From contig JAHEYT010000038.1 in assembly GCA_023251455.1 (NCBI GenBank), positions 1 to 64,000 of the forward strand: DNA of 64,000 bases. The letters are read 5' to 3'. This DNA comes from Bacteroidota bacterium (GTDB lineage: Bacteria; Bacteroidota; Bacteroidia; Bacteroidales; Prolixibacteraceae). The notes under the pieces are model-generated. The model saw only the letters and a program-made list of their open reading frames with translations. It had not been told where the DNA came from and searched no databases. How positions within the stretch are numbered: position 1 is the stretch's first letter; each line of letters begins with the position of its first letter. Below are positions 42,901-52,191 of this stretch, in pieces. The position numbers and the translations under genes were made by a program.

Positions 42901-44331
42901 TTAAGGTTCGAAGTTTTCACTTTTTGCGACCTGAATGCCATATTTTTTTAATCGCCTAATCAATGAATCGCGCGTAATTCCTAATAATTCAGCTGTCTTG
43001 TTTTGGTTGTAATTCTTTTCTTTTAGTGCAAGTCTTATAAGACTTAATTCATTCTCCTCAAGATTGTAATTAATTTTTGTTTGTTGTGATTCAATTTTAA
43101 TGGGGGCAGTGGTCATGAAATCACTCTCAGACAGCGATTCATTTTTACAAAGAATGAGAGCTCTCTCAACCATATTCTTAAGCTCTCTTACATTTCCTGG
43201 AAAAGAATAGTTTTTTAAGAAATTTATAGTTTCCCTTTCTATTTTGGGTGTTGGTTTATTCAGTTTTCTAGCAAATTCTGACGCGAAATGTTTGAGAAGT
43301 GGTTCAATATCAGCAATGCGTTCGCGTAAAGGCGGAATTTTGATGTGAATGGTATTTAAACGATGCAATAAGTCGAGTCTGAATTTTTTTTCTTGGATCA
43401 ATTGGTCGATGTTGTGATTTGTTGCCGCAATAATTCTAAAATCTGTTGCAATAGGTTCAGTTTCTCCTACTCTGGTTATTGTTTTCTCCTCAATAGCTCT
43501 TAATATTTTGGCCTGAAGATTAATTGGCATATCTGCGATTTCATCTAAAAACAAAGTGCCTTGGTTGCTAACTTCAAAAAAGCCTTTTTTGTCAGCAATT
43601 GCACCAGTAAATGACCCTTTCTTGTGGCCGAAAAATTCGCTTTCCAAAAGTGAATCTGTAATGGCACTGCTATTAACTGCACAAAATATATTATCCTTGC
43701 GGCTACTTTCATAATGAATTATACGGGCAATGTTTTCCTTCCCAGTTCCACTTTCTCCAGTAATTAATACACTGGTATCTCTATATTTGGCTGCCGTCAT
43801 GGCCAAATCCAGAATATCTTTAATTTGTTGACTTTCACCAATAAAATCGCGCTTTATTTTGTCCTGCAGATTTTTTGAAATGAGGGAGGTTCTTTCCTCC
43901 ATATTCTTTATTACTCGTTGAAGATCCAGAAATTTACGGGTTCTTTGAATCGCAATCTGAATATCGGTATGGCGAAATGGTTTTTTTAAATAATCAATGG
44001 CCCCATTTCGTAATGCAGTGATTACCGTTTCCATATCTCCATGAGCTGAAACAATGATAACCTCTACTTTTGGATAATCTTGCTTTACTTCTTTCAAAAT
44101 ATCAAGGCCACTGACTCCTTTTAGCCGAACGTCTAATATGAGCAAGTCAATATCCTGATTTTTTAATATTGCACGACCTTTATGCACATTGTTGGCAGTA
44201 AATGAGATATATCCCTGATTGAGAAGGAATTCTTCAATCTCTTCAGTAAAATTGATCTCGTCATCAATAACAAGCACTTTCAATTGAGCATTTAATTGAT
44301 GATTTTCGGGTTTCCCATTATTATTGAACAT
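42901..44331 (-). CDS. NtrC-type sigma-54-dependent response regulator
   Basis: A 476-residue protein: receiver (about 15-130, phospho-Asp in DLLILDVRLKGVSG), AAA+ sigma-54 activator (about 165-395) and Fis-type HTH (about 430-470, KNYNQNKTAELLGITRDSLI). The AAA part has Walker A GESGTGKENIARII, the loop GSFTGA in place of GAFTGA, Walker B GTLFLDEIADMPI and RAIEEKTITRVG. The Phe-Thr of the loop that contacts sigma-54 is intact. The start overlaps the end of the hybrid kinase by 11 bases, so they form a pair. Confidence 0.93.
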   Translation of the reverse strand: MFNNNGKPENHQLNAQLKVLVIDDEINFTEEIEEFLLNQGYISFTANNVHKGRAILKNQDIDLLILDVRLKGVSGLDILKEVKQDYPKVEVIIVSAHGDMETVITALRNGAIDYLKKPFRHTDIQIAIQRTRKFLDLQRVIKNMEERTSLISKNLQDKIKRDFIGESQQIKDILDLAMTAAKYRDTSVLITGESGTGKENIARIIHYESSRKDNIFCAVNSSAITDSLLESEFFGHKKGSFTGAIADKKGFFEVSNQGTLFLDEIADMPINLQAKILRAIEEKTITRVGETEPIATDFRIIAATNHNIDQLIQEKKFRLDLLHRLNTIHIKIPPLRERIADIEPLLKHFASEFARKLNKPTPKIERETINFLKNYSFPGNVRELKNMVERALILCKNESLSESDFMTTAPIKIESQQTKINYNLEENELSLIRLALKEKNYNQNKTAELLGITRDSLIRRLKKYGIQVAKSENFEP

Positions 44332-46327
44332 GGCTGAAAGTGTATTTTTTATGATTGAAGTTTTGAACTGGAATTTTTATTAAAATAGTTGTTCCTGATT
44401 TAGGATTGCTTTGTATCTCGATTTCACCACCTAATTCCTTTATAATACCATATGAGATAGATAGTCCTAATCCAGTACCCTGGCCAGGTGCCTTGGTGGT
44501 AAAGAAGGGAAGTAGGACTTTATCAATAACTCCTGGGGCTATGCCTATCCCATTATCTTTGATCTCAACGGTAATATATTTGTTTTGTAGTACGGTGGAA
44601 ATTTCAATTTTCTTTTTGAATTTGCCACAACTTCTTTTTTTCTTTTCTTCAATTGCATCTTTAGCATTGATCAGCATATTTAGTATTACCTGTTCAAATC
44701 GGTAGGCATTTCCAATCAGAGGAGGTATCTGTTTATCCGGATGAAAAGAAAGTTCAATTTCTTTATGCGCGAATTGCTCAGAAATCATTGATATACTGTT
44801 TTGAATGCTTGTGTTAACTTCAAAGTCAGATTGAACAAAATCATCCTGATCTCTTGAAAATGTCCGTACATGATCTATTATTTTCTTAATTCTGGTAATA
44901 TTGTCAAAAACCTTATCGATTTTCGTTTTTAGATAATTTTCAGTTATAGTTTTGGTATCAATGGAGTAAACAATATTGTCAACAATCATTGAAATGGTAT
45001 TTAATGGTTGGTTTATTTCATGTGCCATTCCAGTTGCTAATTCTCCTATTCCGGTCATTCTTTCCGAATGTCTGAGCTGCTTTTCAAATAGTTTTCTTTC
45101 CGATATATCTCTAATTACTGACATAAATGCATTTATTTCCCCATTGTTTCCCCTAATTTGAGACGAACTTATTTCGCTTATAAATTCGGTATTATCAATT
45201 TTTTTTAGTTTAATTTCAAAGTTTTGTACCATTCCCTCCCGAATGGTAGAGTTAATAATTTTAACCAAGTCTTTTTTAGATGATTTTGGAATAAAATTCA
45301 TAAAATGTAGTCCTTCAATCACCTGACTATTTGTAATTCCTAATAATTGAATTGCGATGTCAGAAGCTTCAGTAATTCGCCCGTCCAAATCAGTAATTAT
45401 AATTCCGTCTGGAGATGTTCTAAGTAATGAATGGTATAATTCTTCGGAAGCCTTAAGTGCGATTTGTGCCTCTTTTCTTTCAGTAATATCAGCCATCGAA
45501 AGCAAACAAGTTTGTCTCTCATCGATTATTGCACCTTCCAGATAAACAAAAATGGATTTTTCATTGATTGGTTTTAACTGTAACTCACAGCCCGATTGTG
45601 TTTTTTTCTCAAATACCTGCTCAAGAAAATTTTTAAAATCGGATTGGGAATCAGAACTAATTAGTTCATTAAAATCAAAATTTATCAAAAGAAAAGGTTC
45701 AATTCCGAATAATCGGGCACCTTTAATATTAATCTCGTTAATTCGTCCCTCCCTGTTTATCGTAAAAAAGCCGGTGGGAGCAAAATCATATAACTTAATA
45801 TATTTCTTACGGGACTCTTCAGATTCTTTTTGTGCTTTTTGTAATGCAATATTTTGCAACTTCATTTGCTCCTGTTTCTGTTCAAGTTCGAGCTTTGACT
45901 TCAGCAATGATTCTTTGCTCGCAATCAATTTTCTTTTTTGTTGATCTAATTCAAGAAAGATTTTTACCTTACTAAGAAGTACTGTTTTATTTACTGGTTT
46001 CATCAGATAGTCAATGGCTCCATTATCATACCCTTTAAACATCTGAATTTCATCCGAAGAAGAGGCTGTCAGAAAAATTATGGGCAATAAATCACGGTCC
46101 TGCAAATTTTTAATGCGAAGGGCCAGTTCAAAACCATCCATTTCTGGCATTTGTATATCAAGAATGGCAAGCGCAAAATCATTTCCATTTAAAAGCGATA
46201 ATGCTTCTTCTCCTGAGTTTGCCAAGTAAACGTTAGCGTCAACATCTTTTAAAATTGTTTTTAATACCAATAGATAAAAGGAGTTGTCATCAACAATTAA
46301 AATTTTAGAAATTTTGTTATTTGCCAT
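44321..46327 (-). CDS. Soluble hybrid histidine kinase: receiver, coiled coil, PAS, PAS, kinase
   Basis: A 668-residue kinase. The receiver comes first (ILIVDDNSFYLLVLKTIL; phospho-Asp in ALAILDIQMPEMDGFE), then a long coiled coil (about 130-185), two PAS domains (about 190-430; KKYIKLYDFAPTGFFTI and SLLRTSPDGIIITDLDG), HisKA with MAHEINQPLNTISMIV, and the ATPase domain with EVILNMLINAKDAI, DNGIGIAPG and TGLGLSISYG. No membrane helix, so it senses an internal or shared signal. ATG 46327 is used; 46360 would add 11 residues of poor quality. Confidence 0.9.
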   Translation of the reverse strand: MANNKISKILIVDDNSFYLLVLKTILKDVDANVYLANSGEEALSLLNGNDFALAILDIQMPEMDGFELALRIKNLQDRDLLPIIFLTASSSDEIQMFKGYDNGAIDYLMKPVNKTVLLSKVKIFLELDQQKRKLIASKESLLKSKLELEQKQEQMKLQNIALQKAQKESEESRKKYIKLYDFAPTGFFTINREGRINEINIKGARLFGIEPFLLINFDFNELISSDSQSDFKNFLEQVFEKKTQSGCELQLKPINEKSIFVYLEGAIIDERQTCLLSMADITERKEAQIALKASEELYHSLLRTSPDGIIITDLDGRITEASDIAIQLLGITNSQVIEGLHFMNFIPKSSKKDLVKIINSTIREGMVQNFEIKLKKIDNTEFISEISSSQIRGNNGEINAFMSVIRDISERKLFEKQLRHSERMTGIGELATGMAHEINQPLNTISMIVDNIVYSIDTKTITENYLKTKIDKVFDNITRIKKIIDHVRTFSRDQDDFVQSDFEVNTSIQNSISMISEQFAHKEIELSFHPDKQIPPLIGNAYRFEQVILNMLINAKDAIEEKKKRSCGKFKKKIEISTVLQNKYITVEIKDNGIGIAPGVIDKVLLPFFTTKAPGQGTGLGLSISYGIIKELGGEIEIQSNPKSGTTILIKIPVQNFNHKKYTFSHVQ

Positions 46328-46584
46328 AGGATATTGTGTGCGAGTAGTTGGATTCTGCAATATTTAAATTATATGGTTCTGTGTTATTTTCAATCAGTGA
46401 AAAGACTCAAGTATTCTAACATTGTTAGTAATTACCCAAAACAGATTTACGCTACTTGCTATTTTAGTATTGTTGAAGGTAAAGATGTTGATTATTAATG
46501 GTCTGTGCCTGTTTTGAAATGTTATATTACCGACTTCTGTCAGGGTAATGTAATATGAATTGCTGCTATATAAACCAGAATGTG

Positions 46585-48201
46585 CTAGGGTTGAAAGGAG
46601 TTTGGTAGTGTAAAAAAGAACTTACTGCCCATGCCAAGTTCGCTTTCAACCCAAATTTTACCATTATGCTTTTCAATAAAATCTTTACACAAGATTAATC
46701 CCAATCCACTTCCCTTTTCGTTGGCAGTGCCCGGAGTTGAGCCTTGATGCTTCAAGTGGAAGAGCTTATTTTTAGTTTCTGCATTCATACCAATTCCATT
46801 GTCGGCTATCATGATTTCATTTTGATCGTTTAACGAATGAGCACTTATGGTAATAATTCCATGCGCATTTGAATATTTTATTGCATTACTTATTAAATTT
46901 TGAAAAATCGTGGTAAGCATTTTTGTGTCAGCGAAAATCTCAAATTCGTCTGGTATATCATAATTTAATTTTAGTTGTTTAAGATATATTGCAGAATCTA
47001 AATTTTTTGAAACATAATCAACAATTGGCAGCAGTTTTTGTTGTTGTGGTTGAAATGGCATTGTTCCAGCTTGTACTTTTGACCATTCCAATAAATCATC
47101 TAATAAATTAAGCGTTCTGTTGGCATCATCCTCGATGAGACTTAAATAGTTTTTTCGTTCATCATCATTAAATTCATCATACTGACTCAGCAATATCTCC
47201 AAAAACTCAATAATACTGCTGAATGGACTTCGTAAGTCATGGGCAATAATAGAAAAGAATTTGTTTTTTGTTTCAATCAATTCTTTCAGTCTGTTTTCTT
47301 TCTCTGATAAATTGTTGGTCAGCCTTTGGAATCTTACTCCGATTGCATTTAGAGCTTCTTCTGCTTTTTTTTGTGATGTAATGTCATTTACGATCATTTG
47401 AATTGCAGGAGAACCGTTATGTGTTGTTCTTATTAGTTTAACTTGAGCATCAAATTCATAGCCATTCATTCGAAGCATCTTTTCTTCGAACGTAGATTCA
47501 ATTTGGCCATGTATAACAGATTTCATTTTTTTATTGAAATTCATCCTTGATTTCAGAGGAATGAATTTGGAGATCCTCATTCCTTTAACTTGCAGTTGAG
47601 CATTTTCTTCAAGCATTCGAATTCCGGCACGATTAATAAATTCAAATCTGTCGTTCTGAATTATAGCGATTAATGAAGGAATGCTTTCAATCAAACTTTT
47701 AAATTTTTCTTCTTTTTGTCTGAAGTTTTCCTCTGCAAGTTTATATTTTGTGATGTCCAGAATAGTTCCATACGACCGAATTGGATTGCCTTCAGAATCA
47801 AAATCGGTACTGCAAATTTCATTGATCCATTTAATTCGCCCATCATTGAAAAGCAAACGATAATTGATTTCAATTGGCCTCTTATTCGTTTTTAAATCTT
47901 CGTGTATCTGATTTTTTATCTTGCGGTCATCTGGATGCACAACTTCAAGAAAATTATTAAAATTGGCTCCATATTTTCTTGGATTAATCTCGAGCAACTC
48001 GAAAATCCCATCTGACCATAACAGTTGATTGTATTCATGATCAAGAAACCAGCGAGCCATGTGGGCATTTATTTGTGCCCGTTTTAGAAAATTCAGATGA
48101 ATTTCTTCATCGCGCGGATCAGCGTAGATAATTTCGTATGGCTCATTCAATTTTTCATTGCCTATTTCCGAAATCGATAATTTTGATTCTATCTTTTTCA
48201 T
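46585..48201 (-). CDS. PAS-domain sensor histidine kinase
   Basis: A 538-residue soluble kinase. Two PAS/PAC units (about 40-165 and 170-290; the PAC signature is LLFNDGRIKWINEICSTDFD), HisKA with SIIAHDLRSPFSSIIEFLEI (about 320), and an ATPase domain with NLISNAIKYS, DNGIGMNAETK and GSGLGLILCKDF. No membrane helix and no receiver. It is on the same strand as the hybrid kinase and NtrC genes but separated by about 260 bases, so it may act with either. Confidence 0.9.
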   Translation of the reverse strand: MKKIESKLSISEIGNEKLNEPYEIIYADPRDEEIHLNFLKRAQINAHMARWFLDHEYNQLLWSDGIFELLEINPRKYGANFNNFLEVVHPDDRKIKNQIHEDLKTNKRPIEINYRLLFNDGRIKWINEICSTDFDSEGNPIRSYGTILDITKYKLAEENFRQKEEKFKSLIESIPSLIAIIQNDRFEFINRAGIRMLEENAQLQVKGMRISKFIPLKSRMNFNKKMKSVIHGQIESTFEEKMLRMNGYEFDAQVKLIRTTHNGSPAIQMIVNDITSQKKAEEALNAIGVRFQRLTNNLSEKENRLKELIETKNKFFSIIAHDLRSPFSSIIEFLEILLSQYDEFNDDERKNYLSLIEDDANRTLNLLDDLLEWSKVQAGTMPFQPQQQKLLPIVDYVSKNLDSAIYLKQLKLNYDIPDEFEIFADTKMLTTIFQNLISNAIKYSNAHGIITISAHSLNDQNEIMIADNGIGMNAETKNKLFHLKHQGSTPGTANEKGSGLGLILCKDFIEKHNGKIWVESELGMGSKFFFTLPNSFQP

Positions 48202-48318
48202 GACACTTTTTTTATCTGATACGCCTATTTTAGTGAAATAGATTCACTTGATTCTGTCAATTAACATTTGCATTTTAATAATATTTTTGCTGAAAATGAG
48301 AAAATTAAGTGATTGCAA

Positions 48319-49917
48319 TTATTTAGGTTTTGAACCAACAATTATTTTTTTTGTAGCAAAACTTGTTTCGTCAATAACAGTAACGAAGAATATATTGCCT
48401 GAAAATTGAGCAATGGACCATTCCGTATGAACGTCAAATACTCTTTCTTTAACCAATATCTGTCCTTGTGTATTTATAATTATTACTGTGACTCCAGCTG
48501 AAGTCATTTGATCTATTTGAAGCTGGATTTTGTCCTGAGTTGGATTTGGAAATAATTTGAAATGGGTCAGATTAGTCAGATTCTTAACAGAAACTGGATT
48601 TACGATTGTATATTTTTTCTGAATGGTACTTTGCGATTCATCAGACGCTTTGGCAATTACATTAATTGTACCTTGCGAAATTGTTGTTAATAATCCGTTT
48701 TCATCAATAATTGCTTTCCCGGTCAGATTTTCAACTGACCATATTATGGATTGATTAGTTGCGTTTGAGGGATTAATAGCAACTTTCAAAACCAGTTTTG
48801 TGCCAATTCCCTTAATTGTATCATTTGTCAGATTATCAATAATTGAAATATTCTCAATTAATATTTTTTGATTAGTAATTGTTATTTGCAGTTCACCTTT
48901 TACGCCTGAACCATCGGTTGCAGTTGCTACTACTTTTATAGTTCCATTTTTTGTAGCTTTAAGTAATCCAGATGAATTGATTGTTGCCTCACCTGTTAAA
49001 TTGACAACACTCCAGGTAACTGATTTCGATAAGGCGTCAATTGGCAAAATGGAAGTTTGCATCTGGAGACTCCCCTGATCAATTGTAATTTCCTTATCTC
49101 CATTTAGTGAATTTACTAATATGTTTGTGATGTAATAATTTGTGTTAAGTACATTAACAACAGTCTGAGCAAAAAGCGGTCCAATAGTTTGATAAGCTAA
49201 TGTATTTGGATGTGAATCATCAGAAGTATGACTTCCTTCATATTCATATTTAAGACAGTATTGTTTCCCATTAACCGGTTTTTCGGTCATTTCGGCAGCT
49301 AACGAATAAAAATCAAAGATGAAAATATTAGCATGTAGTTTTCCATCTTCAGTTAGCCATTGATCTTTTACCCATTTAACGAATTCATATGCTCGAGCAG
49401 CTTCTTCCGTTGTGGTTGCTAATCGATGGAGAGGAACCAAGGTACAAACCATAAACTTTTTATCTGACATACCATCCATTAATGTTCGGAGAGCCCTGTA
49501 TTGCAATTTGTAATTTTCAAGCGATTTCCTGCTTGAAGAGATACTCGGTATGCCTGTGTCTGGGTTAACACTGGCTCCTGGATAACAATGTTTAAAAATG
49601 ACTAAACCATAATTGTTGGCAATGGAAGAAAGACATTCGATATTTGGATTACTGTTATTACAGCTATTATCTACCCAGAGTTTCCAGTAATCGTATGGAT
49701 AGTTTTCCCAAGGCCAAGGAGTATCAGGATATGTTCTGGCTGTAACTTGAAAATTTGTATTATTTGTGAAATTATACGTTTTCACCCAGTCCGCAACTTT
49801 CCCCTGAGAATAAATACCATTGCCTGTTGAGTGTACTAGGAAAATAGCTTTATTTTTCTGTGAGAATCCGAATACGGTAATCCCACAAAGCAATAATGTG
49901 ATGATTCTTGTTTTCAT
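48319..49917 (-). CDS. Secreted protein with SGNH-like domain, two BIG2-type domains and T9SS sorting signal
   Basis: A 532-residue protein with a signal peptide (1-19). Residues 25-270 show a hydrolase-like domain with HSTGNGIYSQGK near the start and DDSHPNTLAYQTIGPLF near its end, resembling the C-terminal Asp-x-x-His of SGNH enzymes; the Ser nucleophile is not clear. Two Ig-like BIG2 domains follow (about 280-350 and 360-440, each with SVVNLTGEATINSSGLL or SVENLTGKAIIDENGLL). The last 75 residues are a T9SS type A sorting domain (LFPNPTQDKIQLQI). Surface attachment or secretion is inferred. Confidence 0.75.
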   Translation of the reverse strand: MKTRIITLLLCGITVFGFSQKNKAIFLVHSTGNGIYSQGKVADWVKTYNFTNNTNFQVTARTYPDTPWPWENYPYDYWKLWVDNSCNNSNPNIECLSSIANNYGLVIFKHCYPGASVNPDTGIPSISSSRKSLENYKLQYRALRTLMDGMSDKKFMVCTLVPLHRLATTTEEAARAYEFVKWVKDQWLTEDGKLHANIFIFDFYSLAAEMTEKPVNGKQYCLKYEYEGSHTSDDSHPNTLAYQTIGPLFAQTVVNVLNTNYYITNILVNSLNGDKEITIDQGSLQMQTSILPIDALSKSVTWSVVNLTGEATINSSGLLKATKNGTIKVVATATDGSGVKGELQITITNQKILIENISIIDNLTNDTIKGIGTKLVLKVAINPSNATNQSIIWSVENLTGKAIIDENGLLTTISQGTINVIAKASDESQSTIQKKYTIVNPVSVKNLTNLTHFKLFPNPTQDKIQLQIDQMTSAGVTVIIINTQGQILVKERVFDVHTEWSIAQFSGNIFFVTVIDETSFATKKIIVGSKPK

Positions 49918-50114
49918 CTGTTTATAATTTGTGTTCTAATTGTCAGGTGCCAGTCTGCCGGCAGAAAATGGAACTTCCAAATAATAATTTCTCTGTGTGA
50001 GAACGATTTTCTCATAGTAGTTTCAAATCAGTTAAATAGAGAATTTGATTTTTAACTTCTACAGCGCCAGATTTCAGGAACAAGAACAGGATGAAATGGT
50101 AAATCTCAAAATAG

Positions 50115-50156
50115 CGTAATCAAAGTTTTCAAGGTTCCTCTCAAAATGATTACGCA
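50115..50156 (-). terminator. Hairpin after the AsnB-type gene
   Basis: GCGTAATCA and TGATTACGC form a 9-bp stem with a 24-base loop, 27 bases after the AsnB-type stop codon, followed on the minus strand by GCTATTTTG. No clean T-run, so only a tentative terminator. Confidence 0.4.
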
Positions 50157-50182
50157 GAGAGTATTTTAATTGATACGCCTAA

Positions 50183-52168
50183 TTACAGAATAGTCAACTG
50201 ATCAATAATCCTATAATTTTTTAGATTTTCTTTATTGGCAATTATCGGTTCCTGTATAAACTTTTTATTTAGAATTTGTGTCGAAAGGATACCGGTAATT
50301 GCCATCTGATCAATTTCAGAAATTAACCCACCATTTTTAATTTTGGTAAGTAAGCTTTTTACTTTTTCAGGATTGAAAATCCCAGAATCATTTAACGACT
50401 TTTCTGAAAGAATATCTGATAAATAATCAGGAGCATTTTTTGAGAATAAGCTGCTTATTATTGGTGCACGATATGCTTGTTTTGATCTGCTGGTTATGGA
50501 ATCAGGAATCTTGCCTTCACTCAATTTCTTAAGAATGAATTTTTCATTTAGGCAGTTTAGCTTGTAATTATCAGGCATTTGATTACAAAATTCTATAACC
50601 CTGTAATCTAAAAATGGATATCTTCCTTCAACCGAATTTCCCATAGCCATTCTGTCGCCTTGAGAGGATAAAAGATACCCGGACATGAAAATATTTGCTT
50701 CAAGAAATTGTGATTTTGATAGACCACTCCAGTTCCCAAAATTATTCGGTAGATTATTGTTGATATCATTTAATGGATTGTTTCCATTCAATGAAGAGAA
50801 ATAATCATCTAAAAAAAAAGATTTTATTCTGCTCGTATTGTGCCACCGCAACAGATGAGAATAAAGTGGATCTTCTGTTTCATTCAGCTTATATCCAAAA
50901 AACATTTTTAATGCCATATCTGGTGAATCTTTCAGAAGTGGAATGTAAGGGTAAAGTTTTGTCAGTAATTTTGGTCGGGCAGTTGAATTTGGTTCATTTG
51001 CCCAAAATCTTCTGATTTTTGCTTCCTTAAAAATATTATACCCACCCAAAAATTCATCTGCGCCTTCACCAGTAATTACAACTTTGATGTTGCTTTCCTG
51101 TACCTTTTTTGACAACAAAAACATAGGGGTAGGAGAGGTCCTCAAAATTGGGAATTCAGTATGCCAGATAGTCTCTGCAAAATTCTCGGCAAGCTCTTCT
51201 GATGTACATGAAAACGCAGTGTGATTTGTTCCGAAAAATTTTGCCGCCTCTAGCTGATAAGCTGTCTCGTCGTATGTTTTATCGACAAATCCAATCGAAA
51301 AAGTATTTAATATATTGGCATTGACCTTTTTAATATACGCTGTTGTGACGCTTGAATCAAGTCCGCCACTTAAATATGCCCCAACCGGAACATCAGCTCT
51401 TAATCTAATCTTTACTGCATCATAAAGTAATTCATCAAGTTCTTCAATTGTATCAGATAAATTACTGCTTTTAATATCTTTTCTGGCAGGAAAATTCATG
51501 TTCCAATACTTTTGTATTTGAATTCCACCCGAATTTATTTTCATGAAATGACCAGGCTGTAATTCAACAATATTTTTGAATGGAGTTTTGGGCGTTAGGG
51601 TAGTCCAGAAAGTAAATATCTGCGAAATACTTTCTTTATCAAGAGAGCGTTCAATCTGATCAAGTGCAAAAAGCCCCTTTATTTCTGAGCAAAAGGCAAA
51701 TGACTCATTTTGATGCCAATAGAATAAGGGTCGGATTCCGACTCTGTCGCGGGCCAGAAACATTTCCTTTTTATTCCTATCCCAGATGCAAAAAGCAAAC
51801 TGACCATTAAATTGAGACAGGCAATCAGAACCATATTGGGCATACATTTGTAGCACAACCTCCGTGTCGCTGCTGGTTTTAAACCTGATTCCACTGTTCT
51901 CTAACTTTGACCTTAATTCAAGATAATTGAATATCTCACCGTTATAAACAATCCAATACCTTCCGGTATAATCGCTCATGGGTTGTTGCCCTGAGGAAAG
52001 GTCAATAATGCTTAAACGGACGTTTCCGATTCCCAGATTTTTATCCAGATAAACTCCACTTTCATCAGGTCCCCGATGGTTTATCATCGAAAGCATCTTC
52101 TTTACGTTTTGTTCGGTAGAAGGCTCTTTGGATGAATAATAATTATATATTCCAGCTATTCCGCACAT
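50183..52168 (-). CDS. Asparagine-synthetase-type amidotransferase (AsnB family)
   Basis: A 661-residue enzyme. The class II glutaminase domain starts with MCGIAGIYNYY (Cys2 nucleophile) and includes NHRGPDESGVYLD, VRLSIIDLSSGQQPM and WIVYNGEIFNY. The ATP domain carries the PP-loop YLSGGLDSSVTTAYI (about residue 265) and VITGEGADEFLGGYN. Length is usual. It is the last gene of an operon of carrier-protein enzymes, not the standard asparagine locus, so a different carboxylate is likely the amide acceptor. Gene symbol withheld for that reason. Confidence 0.88.
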   Translation of the reverse strand: MCGIAGIYNYYSSKEPSTEQNVKKMLSMINHRGPDESGVYLDKNLGIGNVRLSIIDLSSGQQPMSDYTGRYWIVYNGEIFNYLELRSKLENSGIRFKTSSDTEVVLQMYAQYGSDCLSQFNGQFAFCIWDRNKKEMFLARDRVGIRPLFYWHQNESFAFCSEIKGLFALDQIERSLDKESISQIFTFWTTLTPKTPFKNIVELQPGHFMKINSGGIQIQKYWNMNFPARKDIKSSNLSDTIEELDELLYDAVKIRLRADVPVGAYLSGGLDSSVTTAYIKKVNANILNTFSIGFVDKTYDETAYQLEAAKFFGTNHTAFSCTSEELAENFAETIWHTEFPILRTSPTPMFLLSKKVQESNIKVVITGEGADEFLGGYNIFKEAKIRRFWANEPNSTARPKLLTKLYPYIPLLKDSPDMALKMFFGYKLNETEDPLYSHLLRWHNTSRIKSFFLDDYFSSLNGNNPLNDINNNLPNNFGNWSGLSKSQFLEANIFMSGYLLSSQGDRMAMGNSVEGRYPFLDYRVIEFCNQMPDNYKLNCLNEKFILKKLSEGKIPDSITSRSKQAYRAPIISSLFSKNAPDYLSDILSEKSLNDSGIFNPEKVKSLLTKIKNGGLISEIDQMAITGILSTQILNKKFIQEPIIANKENLKNYRIIDQLTIL

Positions 52169-52191
52169 AGAAAATGAGTTTATATTATTAT

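Noticed and set aside
49940-49990. Sigma-54 promoter (TGGCAC on the minus strand)
   Set aside because: The required TTGC at the right spacing is missing.
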